Source: Neoechinorhynchus agilis
Lineage: Eukaryota; Acanthocephala
Assembly (NCBI GenBank): GCA_051530055.1
Contig: CM121342.1
Coordinates: 12,710,001 to 12,774,000, forward strand
DNA length: 64,000 bases
Direction of reading: 5' to 3'
In this document: positions 29,190 through 41,805 of the stretch, one piece after another
How positions within the stretch are numbered: position 1 is the stretch's first letter
Layout: each line of letters opens with the position of its first letter
The notes under the pieces: model-generated
Databases searched by the model: none
What the model saw: the letters and a program-made list of their open reading frames with translations, nothing else
Told to the model about the DNA's origin: nothing
Translations under genes and position numbers: made by a program

Positions 29190-32100
29190 GTTCTTTTCGA
29201 TTGGCTCGTTGGTGATATTACATCAAAATATACACTATGATATCGCGAGATCTTTTTGTATTGTTACTCGCCTTCGATTGGCTCGTTGGCGTGATTAAAT
29301 CAAAATATCCACTATGATATCGCGAGATCTTTTTTAATATATTATGTTTTTTTATTAAATGTCGTTTTTTATTTGATCGTATTCATAGCGGTCATTTCTA
29401 TAGTTCGAATCTAAACTTTCTGTACAAACAGATGCGGATTTTGTAACTCGCCTTCGATTGGCTCGTTGGTGCGATTACATCAAAATATCAACTATGATAT
29501 CGCGAGATCTTCTTTTCGATTTAATGTTTAGACATTATTTTTTATCCAAATCATAACAGCTATTAGTACGATGAACTAAAGTTGAAAATTGATTTGACCC
29601 TCTTGTTTAGGTCATTTCCATAGTTCGAATCTCAACATTCTGCACAAACAGATCCGGATTTTGCTACTCGCCTTCGATTAGATCGTTGGTTATATTACAT
29701 CAAAATATCCACTTTGATATCGCGAGATCTTTTTTGCCGGTTTAATGTTACTTCTTAGACGTTTTTATCTGAATCATAAGACCTGTTAATACGCTAAAGT
29801 AAAATTTAAAATTAATTTAAATGTCGTTTTTTATATGATCATATTCATAGCGGTCATTTCTATAGTTCGAATCTAAACTTTCTGTACAAACAGATGCGGA
29901 TTTTGTAACTCGCCTTCGATTGGCTCGTTGGTGCGATTACATCAAAATATCCACTATGATATCGCGAGATCTTTTTTCGGTTTAATGTTACTTCTTAGAC
30001 ATTATTTTTTATCCAAATACTTAACAGCTGTTAATACGAATAACCAAAGTTTAAAATTAATTTATATTTCGTTTTTTGGTCTGATCATATTCATAACAGT
30101 CATTTCTATAGTTCGAATCTATGCTTTCTGCACAAACAGATCCGGATTCTGTTACTCGCCTTCGATTGGCTCGTTGATGTGATTAAATCAAAATATCCAC
30201 TGTGATATCGCGAGAACCTTTTTGTCGGTTTAATGTTACTTCTTAGACATTATTTTTTATCCAAATCATAACAGCTGTTAATACGATGAACTAAACTTTA
30301 AAATTCATTTGACTCTCTTTTTTTATGTGATCACATTCATAGAAATCATTTCCATAGTTGGAATCTAAACTTTCAGCACAAACAGATCCGGATTTCGGTT
30401 CTCGCCTTTGATTGGCTCGTTGGTGTGATTACATCAAAATATCCACTATGATATCGCGAGATCTTTTTGTCGGTTAAATGTTACTTGGACATTTTTTAGT
30501 CCGAATCATAACAGCTATTAATACGATGAACTAAAGTTGAAAATTGATTTGACTCTCTTTTTTTAGGTCATTTCCATAGTTCGAATCTCAACATTCTGAA
30601 CAAACAGATCCGGATTTTGCTACTCGATCCAGTTGGCTAGTTGGGGCGATTACATCAAAATATCCACTATGATATCGCGAGATCTTCTTTTCGATTCAAT
30701 GTTTAGACTTTTTTATCCAAATCATAACAGCTGTTAATACGATGAACTAAAGTTTAAAATTGATTTGACTCTTTTTTTATGTGATCACATTCATAGCAGT
30801 CATTTCTATAGTTCGAATCTAAACGTTCTGCACAAACAGATCCGGATTTTGTTACTCGCCTTTGATTGACTCGTTGGTGTGATTACATCAAAATATCCAC
30901 TATGATATCGCGAGATATTTTTTGTCGGTTTAATGTTACTTCTTAGACATTATTTTTTTTATCCAAATCATAACAGCTGTTAATACGATGAACTAAAGTT
31001 TAAAATTCATTTGACTCTCTTTTTTTATGTGATCCCATTCATAGCAGTCATTTCTATAGTTGGAATCTAAACTTTCAGCACAAACAGATCCGGATTTTGT
31101 TACTCGCCTTTGATTGGCTCGTTGGTGTGATTATATCAAAATATCCACTATGGTATCGCGAGATCTTTTTTGTCGGTTTTATGTTACTTCTTAGACATTA
31201 TTTTTTATCCAAATCATAACAGCTATTAATATGATGAACTAAAGTTGAAAATTGATTCTACTCTCTTTTTTACGTCATTTCCATAGTACGAATCTCAACA
31301 TTCTGCACAAACAGATCCGGATTTTGTTACTCGCCCTCGATTGGCTCGTTGGTGCGATTACATCAAAATATCCACTATGATATCGCGAGATCTTCTTTTC
31401 GATCTAATGTTTAGACATTATTTTTTATCTAAATCATAACAGCTGTTAATACGATGAACTAAAGTTTAAAATTGATTTGACTCTCTCTTTTTATGTGATC
31501 ACATTCATAGCAGTCATTTCTATAGTTTGAATCTAAACGTTCTGCACAAATAGATCCGGATTTTGTTACTCGCCTTTGATTGGCTCGTTGGTGTGATTAC
31601 ATCAACATATCCACTATGATATCGCGAGATCTTTTTTGTCGGTTTAATGTTACTTCTTAGACATTATTTTTTTTATCCAAATCATAACAGCTGTTAATAC
31701 GATGAACTAAAGTTTAAAATTCATTTGACTCTCTTTTTTTATGTGATCCCATTCATAGCAGTCATTTCTATAGTTGGAATCTAAACTTTCAGCACAAACA
31801 GATCCGGATTTTGTTACTCGCCTTTGATTGGCTCGTTGGTGTGATTACATCGAAATATCCACTATGGTATCGCGAGATCTTTTTTGTCGGTTTAATGTTA
31901 CTTCTTAGACCTTATTTTTTATCCAAATCATAACAGCTGTTAATACGAATATCCAAAGTTTAAAATTAATTTACATTTCGTTTTTTGATCTGATCATATT
32001 TATAGCAGTCATTTCTATAGTTCGAATCTATGCTTTCTGCACAAACAGAACCGGATTTTGGTTCTCGCCTTTGATTGGCTCGTTGGTATGATTACATCAA

Positions 32101-33440
32101 AATATCCACTATGATATCGCGAGATCTTTTTTGTCGGTTTAATGTTACTTCTTAGACATTATTTTTTCATCCAAATCATAACACCTGTTAATACGATGAA
32201 CTAAAGTTTAAAATTCATGTGGCTCTCTTTTTTTAGGTGATTTCATTCATAGCAGTCATTTCTATAATTGGAGTCTAAACTTTCAGCACAAACAGATCCG
32301 GATTTTGGTTCTCGCCTTTGATTGGCTCGTTGGTGTGATTACATCAAAATATCCACTATGATATCGCGAGAATTTTTTTGTCGGTTTAATGTCACTTCTT
32401 AGACATTATTTTTTATCCAAATCATAACAGCTATTAGTACGATGAACTAAAGTTGAAAATTGATTTGACTCTTGTTTAGGTCATTTCCATAGTTCGAATC
32501 TCAACATTCTGCACAAACAGATCCGGATTTTGCTACTCGCCTTTGATTAGATCGTTGGTTATATTACATCAAAATATCCACTTTGATATCGCGAGATCTT
32601 TTTTGCCGGTTTAATGTTACTTCTTAGACGATTTTATCCGAATCATAAGACCTGTTAATACGCTAAAGTAAAATTTAAAATTAATTTAAATGTAGTTTTT
32701 TATATGATCATATTCATAGCGGTCATTTCTATAGTTCGAATGTCAACATTCTGCACAAACTGATCCGGATTTTGCTACTCGCCTTCGATTGGCTCGTTGA
32801 TTATATTTCATCAAAATATCCTTTATGATATCGCGAGATCTTCTTTTCGGTTTGATGTTATTTAAACATTATTTTTTATCCAAATCATAAGAGCTGTTAA
32901 TACGATGAACTAAAGTTTAAAATTGATTTAAATCTCTTTTTTTTATCTGATCACATTCATAGCAGTCATTTCTTTAGTTCGAATCTAAACTTTCAGTACA
33001 AACAGATCCGGATTTTGTTACTCGCCTTCGATTGGCTCGTTGTTGTGATTAGATCAAAATATCAACTATGATATCGCGAGATCTTCTTTTCGATTTAATG
33101 TTTAGACATTATTTTTTATCCAAATCACAACAGCTGTTAATACGATGAACTAAAGTTTAAAATTGATTTGACTCTCTTTTTTTATGTGATCACATTCAAA
33201 GCAGTCATTTCTATGGTTCGAATCTAAACGTTCTGCACAAACAGATCCGGATTTTGTTACTCGCCTTCGATTGGCTCGATGAAATCGCGAGATCTTTTTT
33301 TGTCGGTTTAATGTTACTTGGACATTTTTTTAGTCTAAATCATAACAGCTGTTAATGCGATGAACTAAAGTTTAAAATTGATTTAAATCTCTTTTTGATC
33401 TGATCATATTCATAGCGGTCATTTCTATAGTTTAAATCTC
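29190..33440. repeat. Satellite array, about 18 units of roughly 225-250 bp
   Basis: The motif ATATCGCGAGATC recurs with spacing of mostly 223-248 bp from 29242 to 33282 (first interval shorter, 76 bp). Each unit contains GATTGGCTCGTTGGTG, TACATCAAAATATCCACTATG, the TCGCGA core, TAACAGCTGTTAATACGATG, TTTCTATAGTTCGAATCTAAAC and CACAAACAGATCCGGATTTT. Units differ by scattered changes and small indels, so the array is not freshly homogenised. There is no coding capacity. The left edge is in spacer and the right edge ends about 430 bp downstream of the stop of the gene at 33868-35238. Confidence 0.93.
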
Positions 33441-33867
33441 AACTTTCTGCACAAACAGATCGGGAATTCTGTTATTTTCTCCGATGTCCAGATAACGTGA
33501 GCCAAATCTCATATTGATATGGAAAATGACAGTTTGAAAAAACGGCAAGGACGCGCGATAGTTCCCCAAAAATAATGATTGCATGAAATGTTCTTTTTTA
33601 AATTTCTTTATCGACAAATGTTTTCTTTTTCACATCCCCACATCTCAAGCCTTTATATTTCTGTTTTTATAAAGGGGCAAAAACCGTTAGCCGTTTTCGA
33701 TGTCAACTACTGCACCCCCACCCACCCCTCGTCTCCGCCGCCCGACATCACTCAAACAGTCCCGCTCGCGCGTTTGTGAACAGAAGGAGATTTGGGGTGC
33801 AATTAGTGGACGAAGGAACTCTCAATTTCTCTCTCTATGTACCTGCAGAATGTGATTCCCACCCCCG

Positions 33868-35238
33868 TCAAAAGAGTGAAAACTCCTTTGAACAAGATGG
33901 CTTGCTGATTGGTTTTGCCTTTTTGTTCCATGGATCTTCATTTGCTTTCTGCAACGCTTTTCTTCTTCTATTGTAAAAGAATCTTCGTTTCTGACGGTAC
34001 TGTTGATGACGTTTCTCGATCAGTTGTTGGACGCTTGTCCTATTCCATAATGGTCCATTAGTTGCTGTTGTCCTAAGCACGAATTTAAATTTTTGTTGTT
34101 TATCCGCTAGAGGAACCACAAATGCTTCATCAATTTGTCCACGTTCAATTTTTTGAGCAAGCTTTTGAATGTCAGGTTTAAAGTCTGCCCTATAACGAAG
34201 TCTTTCCCCGTTTAAGGTGGGCGGAGGCGGTAGATGCTCTTTGACGTACTGAAACTGTTCATTGAATCGATCATCATCCCAAATGGGTTTAGGCCCTTTT
34301 CGCACTAGACCTTGCTTACAACTATAATCAAACTCAGGCAACTTTCGATCTGGTCGAATTTCATCAAGGATGGACACATAATGACCACTACGGGCGAGTG
34401 CAGGGCGTGGACCCAGGACCTTTGGACGCTGCCAAGACCGCTTCGGCTCGGGCTCACCTAAAGCTGCATTAATTATTGAATCGAAATCGTCGTTATCGAT
34501 CTCCGGTGTTCGTTTACGCTTCGTCCTTACGTAGTTTATCACTGTACCATCAAATCCAATAAAATCAGGAAGTGTGTCCAACTTCTCATACGGAGCAAGA
34601 TTAGAAACAATCTTTTCTACACTTGGACTCTTTTGCTTCTCATGTTCAAAGCTGTTTCGATTATGGTGCTGTTGATCCTCCCGCTGCCATGAAGGGTTGT
34701 GACCCATCGAACGAAACGGACGATGGCCGGCACGGTTACGTCGGACGTGCCCGCGATGTGTTCGATTCATTTCTGAAACGAAATGGTGAGTCGATTGTTG
34801 AAAACGAGAACGTCGGCGAGAATAGTTGTTGAATTCGGAGAAATCAGATTTTTGTGAACATTTATGGACATTGCCTAGTGGCGGCTGAGAACTTGGAAAA
34901 AATTGCGATTTTGAACGACAACTGGATGAATCGCTTTTTGAATCGGGAGTATGACTTAATTTGTATAGATTTTTTTCTGCTAAATATGAGCCACTAAATG
35001 TTCTTCTAAATTCCGAAGATTTGCTTGGGAATGGTGAACAATGCATGCTGGGATGCTTGTTACGTGGAATATTTATAAGTGGAGCATATCCCGATGGCCA
35101 TAACCAATGGTCATTATTAGTTCTATGAGAACGGTAACCAATTTGGTTCGGATTGAAATAACCACCCACTGGATGACGATCGCGAAAATTGGAGAACCGT
35201 ACATGGTTCAACTTAGAATCTTGACGATGTAAACTCAT
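33868..35238 (-). CDS. Hypothetical basic protein, 456 aa
   Basis: One long intact frame from the ATG at 35238 (MSLHRQD) to the stop at 33868. The ATG lies three bases behind CTTTCAG, so a 5' intron or a trans-splice acceptor is likely. The N-terminal half is Arg/Ser/His-rich and low in complexity; the C-terminal half is better structured, with EKLDTLPDFIGFDGTVINYV, RTKRKRTPEIDNDDFDSI, GLVRKGPKPIWDDDRFNEQF, YVKEHLPPPP, and a very basic end (EKRHQQYRQKRRFFYNRRRK). Composition and RTKRKR-type clusters suggest a nuclear, nucleic-acid-binding protein. I do not recognise the family. It is a likely conserved host gene because the long frame is undamaged amid repeats. Confidence 0.75.
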   Translation of the reverse strand: MSLHRQDSKLNHVRFSNFRDRHPVGGYFNPNQIGYRSHRTNNDHWLWPSGYAPLINIPRNKHPSMHCSPFPSKSSEFRRTFSGSYLAEKNLYKLSHTPDSKSDSSSCRSKSQFFPSSQPPLGNVHKCSQKSDFSEFNNYSRRRSRFQQSTHHFVSEMNRTHRGHVRRNRAGHRPFRSMGHNPSWQREDQQHHNRNSFEHEKQKSPSVEKIVSNLAPYEKLDTLPDFIGFDGTVINYVRTKRKRTPEIDNDDFDSIINAALGEPEPKRSWQRPKVLGPRPALARSGHYVSILDEIRPDRKLPEFDYSCKQGLVRKGPKPIWDDDRFNEQFQYVKEHLPPPPTLNGERLRYRADFKPDIQKLAQKIERGQIDEAFVVPLADKQQKFKFVLRTTATNGPLWNRTSVQQLIEKRHQQYRQKRRFFYNRRRKALQKANEDPWNKKAKPISKPSCSKEFSLF

Positions 35239-35239
35239 T

Positions 35240-35560
35240 TCTGAAAGCGATGATAGCAATAGCGCAATCTACGAGCGAGGGAGAGAATGCGATGAATGTA
35301 CTACATCGTGCGCGTGAGCTAAGCAGCGGAAAGTCACGTGGTATATTAATTCTTACGGATACATAGCGCGTTTTTGGAAATTAGCAAAGTAACGTGACGT
35401 AATCTAGAAAACCTGTTCGTAATCTGCGGATAATTATCTTTGCAAATTAATGCTCTCATTGGCCGGATGTTTTTATCTCGAATTACGTAATCATTTTGAT
35501 AATGGGATGCTATCGATTGCGGTGACGTAACAATTAATAGCATAATGTTTTTAAATAGCA
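35240..35560. other. Spacer upstream of the 456-aa gene
   Basis: No gene seen; it should contain the promoter of the minus-strand gene, but no clear TATA or initiator was identified. Confidence 0.4.
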
Positions 35561-35700
35561 GAAAAATTAAGAGTTTATTGATTCCAATATTTCGGCACAA
35601 CCTTGTGCGATGCTGCCTTCATAAAGGCACAGGATTGTACCGAAATATTGGAATCAATAAATTTTCAATTTTTACGCCATCAGCAAGCATGAAAAATTCA
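35560..35700. mobile_element. Palindromic Penelope-type terminal repeat pair
   Basis: Left arm AAAAATTAAGAGTTTATTGATTCCAATATTTCGG-type sequence pairs with the right arm CCGAAATATTGGAATCAATA and onward. Each arm contains a hairpin next to CGAAATATT: GCACAA/TTGTGC on the left (minus strand) and GGCACA/TGTACC on the right (one mismatch). AATAAATTTTC follows the right arm. Confidence 0.7.
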
Positions 35701-35732
35701 ATCTTCAAACACTGATAATATCGCATTCTTTT

Positions 35733-35928
35733 GGGTGGCTCAGCCGGTAGTCTTTTTATAGATATGTTTTATTTTTTTCCATACACGGCCGAATGGACAC
35801 ACCGTCCATCGATTTCGATCTGGGAAGCGCTGGTCTGCGCTCAATGCCCCATCGGTGCACTGTGTGTCCATTCGGCCGTGTATGGAACAATAAATATCTA
35901 TCAAAGAGACTACCAGCTGAGCCACTCA
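35733..35928. mobile_element. Palindrome with a tRNA-type A-box at each outer end
   Basis: Arms of about 68 bp begin at GTGGCTCAGCCGGTAGTC and end at its complement GACTACCAGCTGAGCCAC; they include CCATACACGGCCGAATGGAC and its complement. The outer ends match the Pol III A-box TRGYNNANNNG exactly (TGGCTCAGCCG). The arms differ at several positions, so it is not brand new. The centre (35800-35860) is unpaired. Confidence 0.65.
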
Positions 35929-35989
35929 TGAGACTGCTATAATCGGAAAGCTTATCCAAGCTGAAGTGGCGAAGTTTGTACATTCCGTA

Positions 35990-36075
35990 GTTATGCTGAG
36001 GTGCTCAACGGGACCAATGATCCTGATCTCATTTAGGGTCAACGGGTTCGAATCCGATACCGCCGATGACCCACA
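35990..36075 (+). repeat. tRNA-like remnant with a B-box
   Basis: AACGGGTTCGAATCCGATACC at about 36048 contains a perfect B-box (GTTCGAATC) with a short T-arm-like stem. No complete tRNA cloverleaf can be folded with the upstream sequence. It may belong to the same Pol III-derived repeat as the A-box palindrome just before it. Confidence 0.35.
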
Positions 36076-36289
36076 ACCAAAGTGGACGAAATACTGCTAA
36101 AGGGAGGAAACTCATTAATGAGTCGCGCCTCCTGGAGTTATCTGAGGATCCTGATAACTGATAATATCACGTGGAGAAAATCCTTCTGGATAATAAAGTT
36201 AGAATCGAAGAAATATTTCGTCAATCATCGTGTGGTAATCGATATTAACGTCAGAACAATAAGTGCGTTATTGCGGGGTGCGTGTTAGT

Positions 36290-39200
36290 TGTTTTGTGTG
36301 TGTGTGTGGTCGTTGGTCAGGTTATAAAAGATAAAGCGTTTGTCTGACCAGCGGGATAAAATCTGGTGACGAGGAGTTGAAGGATGTCGTTGATAGGCAG
36401 GGTCGATTGTTAGAAGCGATCGCTAAATTACTTATGCGGGACGAGAAAAAACTAGCAAGAACGGAATTACTGATCCCAGCTTTCAGAATGTTCCGCGAGG
36501 AGGATCAGAAATGGAACAACTATGAGGCTCAGATGGAAGAGCATTTTCGAGCATATGGGGTGAGCGAAGGTAAAATCAAACGTGCTTGTTTACTGTCATG
36601 GTTGAGTCCAAAGACGTACGAGGCTGATCGGACTTGATGTTACTGATTCTTGTCAGTCACGTAAAAGAAGCAGCTCCGGCGGCCAGACAGCTACTGATAG
36701 TAGCCTGTCAACGCGGGGTCGGTATGCCGCTCCACTTGGTGATGCGGCAGCGAACGGAAGCAACAAAATCCACCAGTGCAACGGGAAAAAGCGAGGGCGT
36801 CGTAGCTCTCGCCGACGACTTGAGCGTCGAAATGGGCGAAACTGTCGCCGGAGGCAACGAAAGCGTCGGTCGAAGCTCATCACCGTGGTGCGTACGGACT
36901 GTTCAGGTGGCGCTGACAGCCGTGAGCCCTTTGACCCAGCTATTTCAAACAGAAGATGACTACGAATCGGATCCTTGAATTGTAGGAGTCTGCGAGCGCA
37001 ATGGCGTAAGGGAACCCTGGCCAAATTGGCAAGGGACGCCAGAATGGATCTTGTGTTTTTACAAGAATTGCGCATAAGAGGCCAGTCAGACACAGACGTA
37101 AATCAGTAGGATTTAGGAGGAGGGTGGTCATTATGTTACCTATCTGCGGACAGTCGAGGAAATGGAGGTGTAAGCATTTGTTTATCACCCCGCCTCCGAA
37201 AGTCAGCACTATGCAGTACTATAACTGACCGAATCCTTCGTGTCAGCATAAAGCTATGGTGGCTCAGTACCTCAAATCTGGTCAAACGCATTTAACAATG
37301 ATCCCCAAGAAATGCTGCGCGACAAAGTTGGAGGACTACAGAGGTATATCCTTGATGTCCAACACGGTAAAACTTTTCAGTAGCATTTTGAGACGCCGAA
37401 TTCAGCCAATCCTCGAACCGTTTCTAAGAATTGAACAGAACGGCTTCAGGAAAAGTTGAGGCATCACAGAGCACATATTGGCTTTGAGGAGGAAACTCGA
37501 GGAGGCACGAATTAATCAAACGGATGTGACGCTGGTATTTTGGTATTTATTGATTTCCGTCGAGCTTTCTATCCGGTAAATCGAACGATGATTGCCGGTA
37601 TCTTAAAGGAGTATGGAGTGCCGCCGATCATTGTCACATCCGTTATGGCGTTATATAAAAACACAAGGTCCGCCGTCAATACAGCTGACGGTTTGGCAGA
37701 ATACTTTTCCACCACTTCAGGTGTTCTGCAGGGCGACACATTAGCTCCTTTCCTCTTCATCTTGTAGATTGTTTGGGTAATGAGATGGGCACTACCGAAT
37801 GATGAAGATGGATTTCTTCTGTTGAGGAAAAGAGCTCGCAGGTATCCTGAGATACGCGCCTCGTACATGGCATATGCCGACGACATCGTATTGATGTCCT
37901 CAACAGTCGAAGGAGCTCAACGCATGCTAAATAGACTGTGCGAGAGGGCGAGTATAATTGATCTGACCATCAACTCGAAAAAGACGGAATTCTTGACGAT
38001 TCCGCATGTCGCGCATACAGTTCTCTGGCGAAGGGTCGAATGGCGTTGGGCAATTAAAACAGATAGAGCGGTATGTCTATCTGGAAGCTGTCGTTCCTGA
38101 GGTGAGTGCGGATGTCAGCTGACGGAGAGCTATAGCTTGAAGAGCAATGGGGCAACTTAAACCACTGTTTGGCAGTGAGTCTTTGCCAGATGAACTCCGT
38201 TCGCAGCTGTTAAGGGCTCTAATTGAGAGCATTCTCTACTACAATGCAGAGACCTGGACAGTGTCACCAACGGCGACGAGGCAGTTGGACCAAAATCATT
38301 CATCTCTCTTACGTGCGGCGTTCAAGGTCAGATGGTCAGATAAAGTGACCAACAAAGCACTGTATAAGAGAGCTGGAGTCCAACCGCCCAGTGAATATTT
38401 GCGCCGCAGACGACTGCAATTCACGGGCAATATAATTCGGTCCGAGGTATCTTGCCAACAGGTCGTGCAACAGTTCCTTTTCTGTAAGCCAACGACATTG
38501 TATCGTAAAGGCAAGGGGAACTGTCGTACACACGATGACCTGATTTTAAGAGACGCGAATTTCGCGCATAACAGGACTGCTGTCGTGTATTTTAGATCCC
38601 TTGCAGAATCTAATTCGACCTGACGGGCTTATACCTACGGTGCAACGTAGGAAAGTACCGTTGCATACAATACAATACAAGGGGTGCTGATGCTTCGGTG
38701 GAATGTAACTACGATGAGCTGATCAAAATCATGAGAGGACTCTTTGTATCAGAGACACCGGAGTTGGTATGCAGGTACAAATTCTATAACACCAAAAATG
38801 AAAACGGGGCAGTCCTACACAGACTGAATCAATTACCTGCGGGGAGCCTCTAAAGGATGTAGTTTATGAATTGACTGCGGCCGCCATTCAAATTCGTGAT
38901 GTCGTAGTGCTTAATGCCCCTCACAATGAGATAAGAAGGAGAGCTCTACTAGAACACAATTTATCTTTGGATGGTTTGGTGAAGATAATGCAAACCTTCG
39001 AATCGACTAACAGCGCTTTGGATGTTTTACGTCCAGTTGATCGCTCATCGAATCTGTTCGAAGCACACGCTATAAAAACAAGTACATCCGAATCTTGAAA
39101 TGTGCAACGCTCCAAGGATAGGAGGGTCGACGGTTGGCCAAGAAGACCCCGATGTACGAATTGTGGTAAATGGCAACGTCGCGACTTTGAGAATTGTTCT

Positions 39201-41800
39201 GCAAAAGACGAAAGGTGTTTCAAGTGTAAACGCAAGGGTCATTTTGCGCGTTGTTGTGGCCGACAAGTACACAAGTTGGATGTGAGGGATGAGGACGAAG
39301 ATATCACTGGAGAAGGCGATGATTGGAAAGAGATTCGCAGCATCAAAGCATTGGATGGCGTCAGAATAGCTTAAATATCCCCAATGAAAATGGAATTTGA
39401 TTCGGGTGCCGTAGTCAGTGTGATTTTGAAGGAGATTTGGTCAAAAATTGGTGCTCCGAAGCTGACAAGTGCTAAAACGATACGAGCATTTGGCGGAGGG
39501 AAATTCAATACTCTGGGTCGTTGCACCGTCGATGTGGATTATAAGAATCAAAGCAGACGATTGGAAGCCGTAGTAGTCGATGCAGCAGAAAGGCCGTTGT
39601 TTGGTCTGGATTGGATATTGAGCTTAGGAATAACTATCCCTGCAAAAGTCGTGAAGGTCAATGTTGTTCGCGGGATGGAAGCAACACACAGGGTATCAAG
39701 GACTTCGTAGCGTCGTTGGTAGTGTCAGTCGAATCGAAGCCTATATAATGGAGTGCTCGCAGGATACCCTTCGCATTACAAGAATCGGCCGAAGCAGAGC
39801 TAAGCAGATTAGTTAATGACGGGGTTCTTGTTCCGGTCGATAGCCTAAAAGAGAAAATCACATGGGCCACGCCTATAGTATTGGTCAGAAAGGCAAACGG
39901 GAACCTTCGAATTTGCGGAGATTTTCGGGTCACGATCAACAGGTTTCTGAATGTCGATTCATTGCAAATTCCAACATTCGAACAAATGATGAACCGAGTT
40001 GCGGGTGTCGAAAAATACAGCATCATTGATCTAAAAGATGCTTACTTTCAAATTCCAGTGGATAAGGATACTAGTCGATTGCTCACTATTGCGACTCCGT
40101 GGGGATATTACCGCTACCAACGTCTGCCGCTCGGTATCTTAGCAACGCCGGTAATCTTTCAAAGATTCATAAATAAGATTCTGGACGGTCTCGAAGGAGT
40201 AAGTGCATATCTCGATGATATTATTGTTACAGCACCATCGGATGTTATTCATGTGCAGAGATTGATACAAGTGTTTGAGAGACTGAACGCCACCCGAGTC
40301 AAAATAACACCATCCAAATGCAAGTCCTTGCAGGACGAAGTAAGCTTCCTGGGATATAAGCTGACCAGAAATAGAATGTCACCAGAGGAGGAAAAGACAC
40401 GTGTTTTGGTGAACGCAACAGCGCCCACGAATGTTAAAGATCTCCGCTCGTTCCTAGGACTGGCGAATTACCACGCTCGATTCATACCACATTTTCAAGC
40501 GATTTGTTCGAAGTTGGACGAATTGACAAGAGTTGACACGAAATGGGCCGGGAACTCCGAGCATCAAAGGGCATTCAATGAGATCAAGGAAGCGCTAAAA
40601 AGGGCAACAAATATCATGGCTTATGATAGTCGTTTACCTATTACACTCGCATGTGACGCTAGTGATTCCGGGTTAGCGGCAGTGTTATTTCATGTGGTCA
40701 ATGAAAAGGGAGACATGGTGCCCATGTCTTTTGCGTCACGAGTATTACGAGATGCAGAAAAACACTATGCGACGATTGGAAAGAAAGCGCTGGCACTGGT
40801 TTATGGTTGCCAGATTTTTCGCAATTGCATTTATGGAAGATCCTTTAAGCTGCTAAGTGATCATAAGCCACTCAACTTTATTTTCGGCGAGAAACGAAAC
40901 TTAGCTAAATTGACTAATAGTAGACTGGTCCGATGGGCTCTCCAACCTTCTGAATATGATTATACAATCGAGTATATTCCAGGAAATAGCAATAATTATG
41001 CTGACATCTTATCGCGGATCCCATAGAAATCAAACGAATATTCACCAGATAAGGAGTGGGAAACCATGGATGTGAAGAACATACAGGAAGAGAAATGCTC
41101 GGTAGCAGGCTTAACAACGCAGTCACTTAGAAGTGAGACTTAGAAGGATGGCCAATTGCAACGTATAAAGAGATATATGTTGTCGGGTTGGCCGCGTGGA
41201 ACCATTAACCGGGAGGATAAGACTTTCGAGATCCGCAAAGACGAATTAACTCTGGAGAATGGAATGCTTATGTGGTTAGAACGGATCGTCGTACCGTATA
41301 ATCTCAGAAAAGCCTTTTTGCGGTGAAACAGCAAGCAAAGCCATCGCCCGTTACCATTGTTGGTGGCCCAGAATCGAAGAGGATATAAAGGAGTTTATCT
41401 CTAACCGTGGTCAATGTCAGTCACATCGACCAAGAGAACCAGAACAACCATTGTTCCTTTGGGAACACCCACGAGAACCTTGGGGCCGAATTCATATAGA
41501 TCTGGCGGGTCCAATACACAACAGGATGTTTCTAGTGATCGTGGACGCTGGTACAAAGTGGCCCGAGGTTTTCGTCAAAGAAAGGTTCAACACGAATGAC
41601 GTAATCAAATGCTTGAGAGAAACGTTCAGTCGATAAGGCGTCCCATATCGCTTAGTGTCTGACAACGGTCCGCAATTCGTGTCGGAACAATTCGAAGAAT
41701 TCTGCAAAGGAAATGGAATTGTTCACTGCAGGAGTGCGCCCTATCAACCCCATGTCTTCAACGAGTTGATCCGCTGCGATTTCGATAGGAAACGCTTTAC
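36290..41800 (+). mobile_element. Ty3/gypsy-type LTR retrotransposon fossil, with a LINE nested in gag
   Basis: Plus-strand parts in order are a leader with a primer-site-like TGGTGACGAGG (about 36363), gag in two blocks (36377-36628 and 38686-39100) separated by a nested LINE, a CCHC zinc knuckle (about 39155-39250), an aspartic protease region (about 39385-39700), a long reverse transcriptase plus RNase H region (about 39880-41025), and integrase with its zinc-binding and core domains (about 41280-41800). No LTR pair was found and the 3' end is replaced by an RLE-type LINE. It is broken in several places (about six or more) yet the RT-RNase H frame is long, so it is of intermediate age. Confidence 0.88.
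36629..38680 (+). mobile_element. APE-type LINE (RTE-like) nested inside the gypsy fossil
   Basis: The 5' part encodes a very basic segment (about 36720-36960) and an endonuclease start NCRSLRAQWRKGTLAKLARD with MDLVFLQELRIRG. RT motifs follow: KLEDYRGISLMSNTVKLF (37330), VFIDFRRAFYPVNR (37540), GVLQGDTLAPFLFIL (37720), YADDIVLMSS (37875), then the C-terminal RRRLQFTGNIIRS. It ends in repeated ATACA units. GCTGAT is present on both sides (36623-36628, 38686-38691) and gag reads on across it, which marks the insertion point. The LINE ORF is broken by stops and frameshifts and lacks much of the endonuclease. Confidence 0.82.
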
Positions 41801-41805
41801 CCAAG

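Noticed and set aside
29190-33440. CRISPR-like or protein-coding array
   Set aside because: Units are about 225-250 bp, diverged throughout, with no constant repeat/unique spacer alternation and no open frame; it is a eukaryotic satellite.
35990-36075. Functional tRNA gene
   Set aside because: The B-box and T-arm are good, but no acceptor stem, D-arm or anticodon arm could be paired.
36290-36330. TG-rich stretch (GTGTGTGTGTGTGG) as a telomere or microsatellite of note
   Set aside because: Too short (about 14 bp) to be more than a minor simple repeat at the leader of the gypsy fossil.
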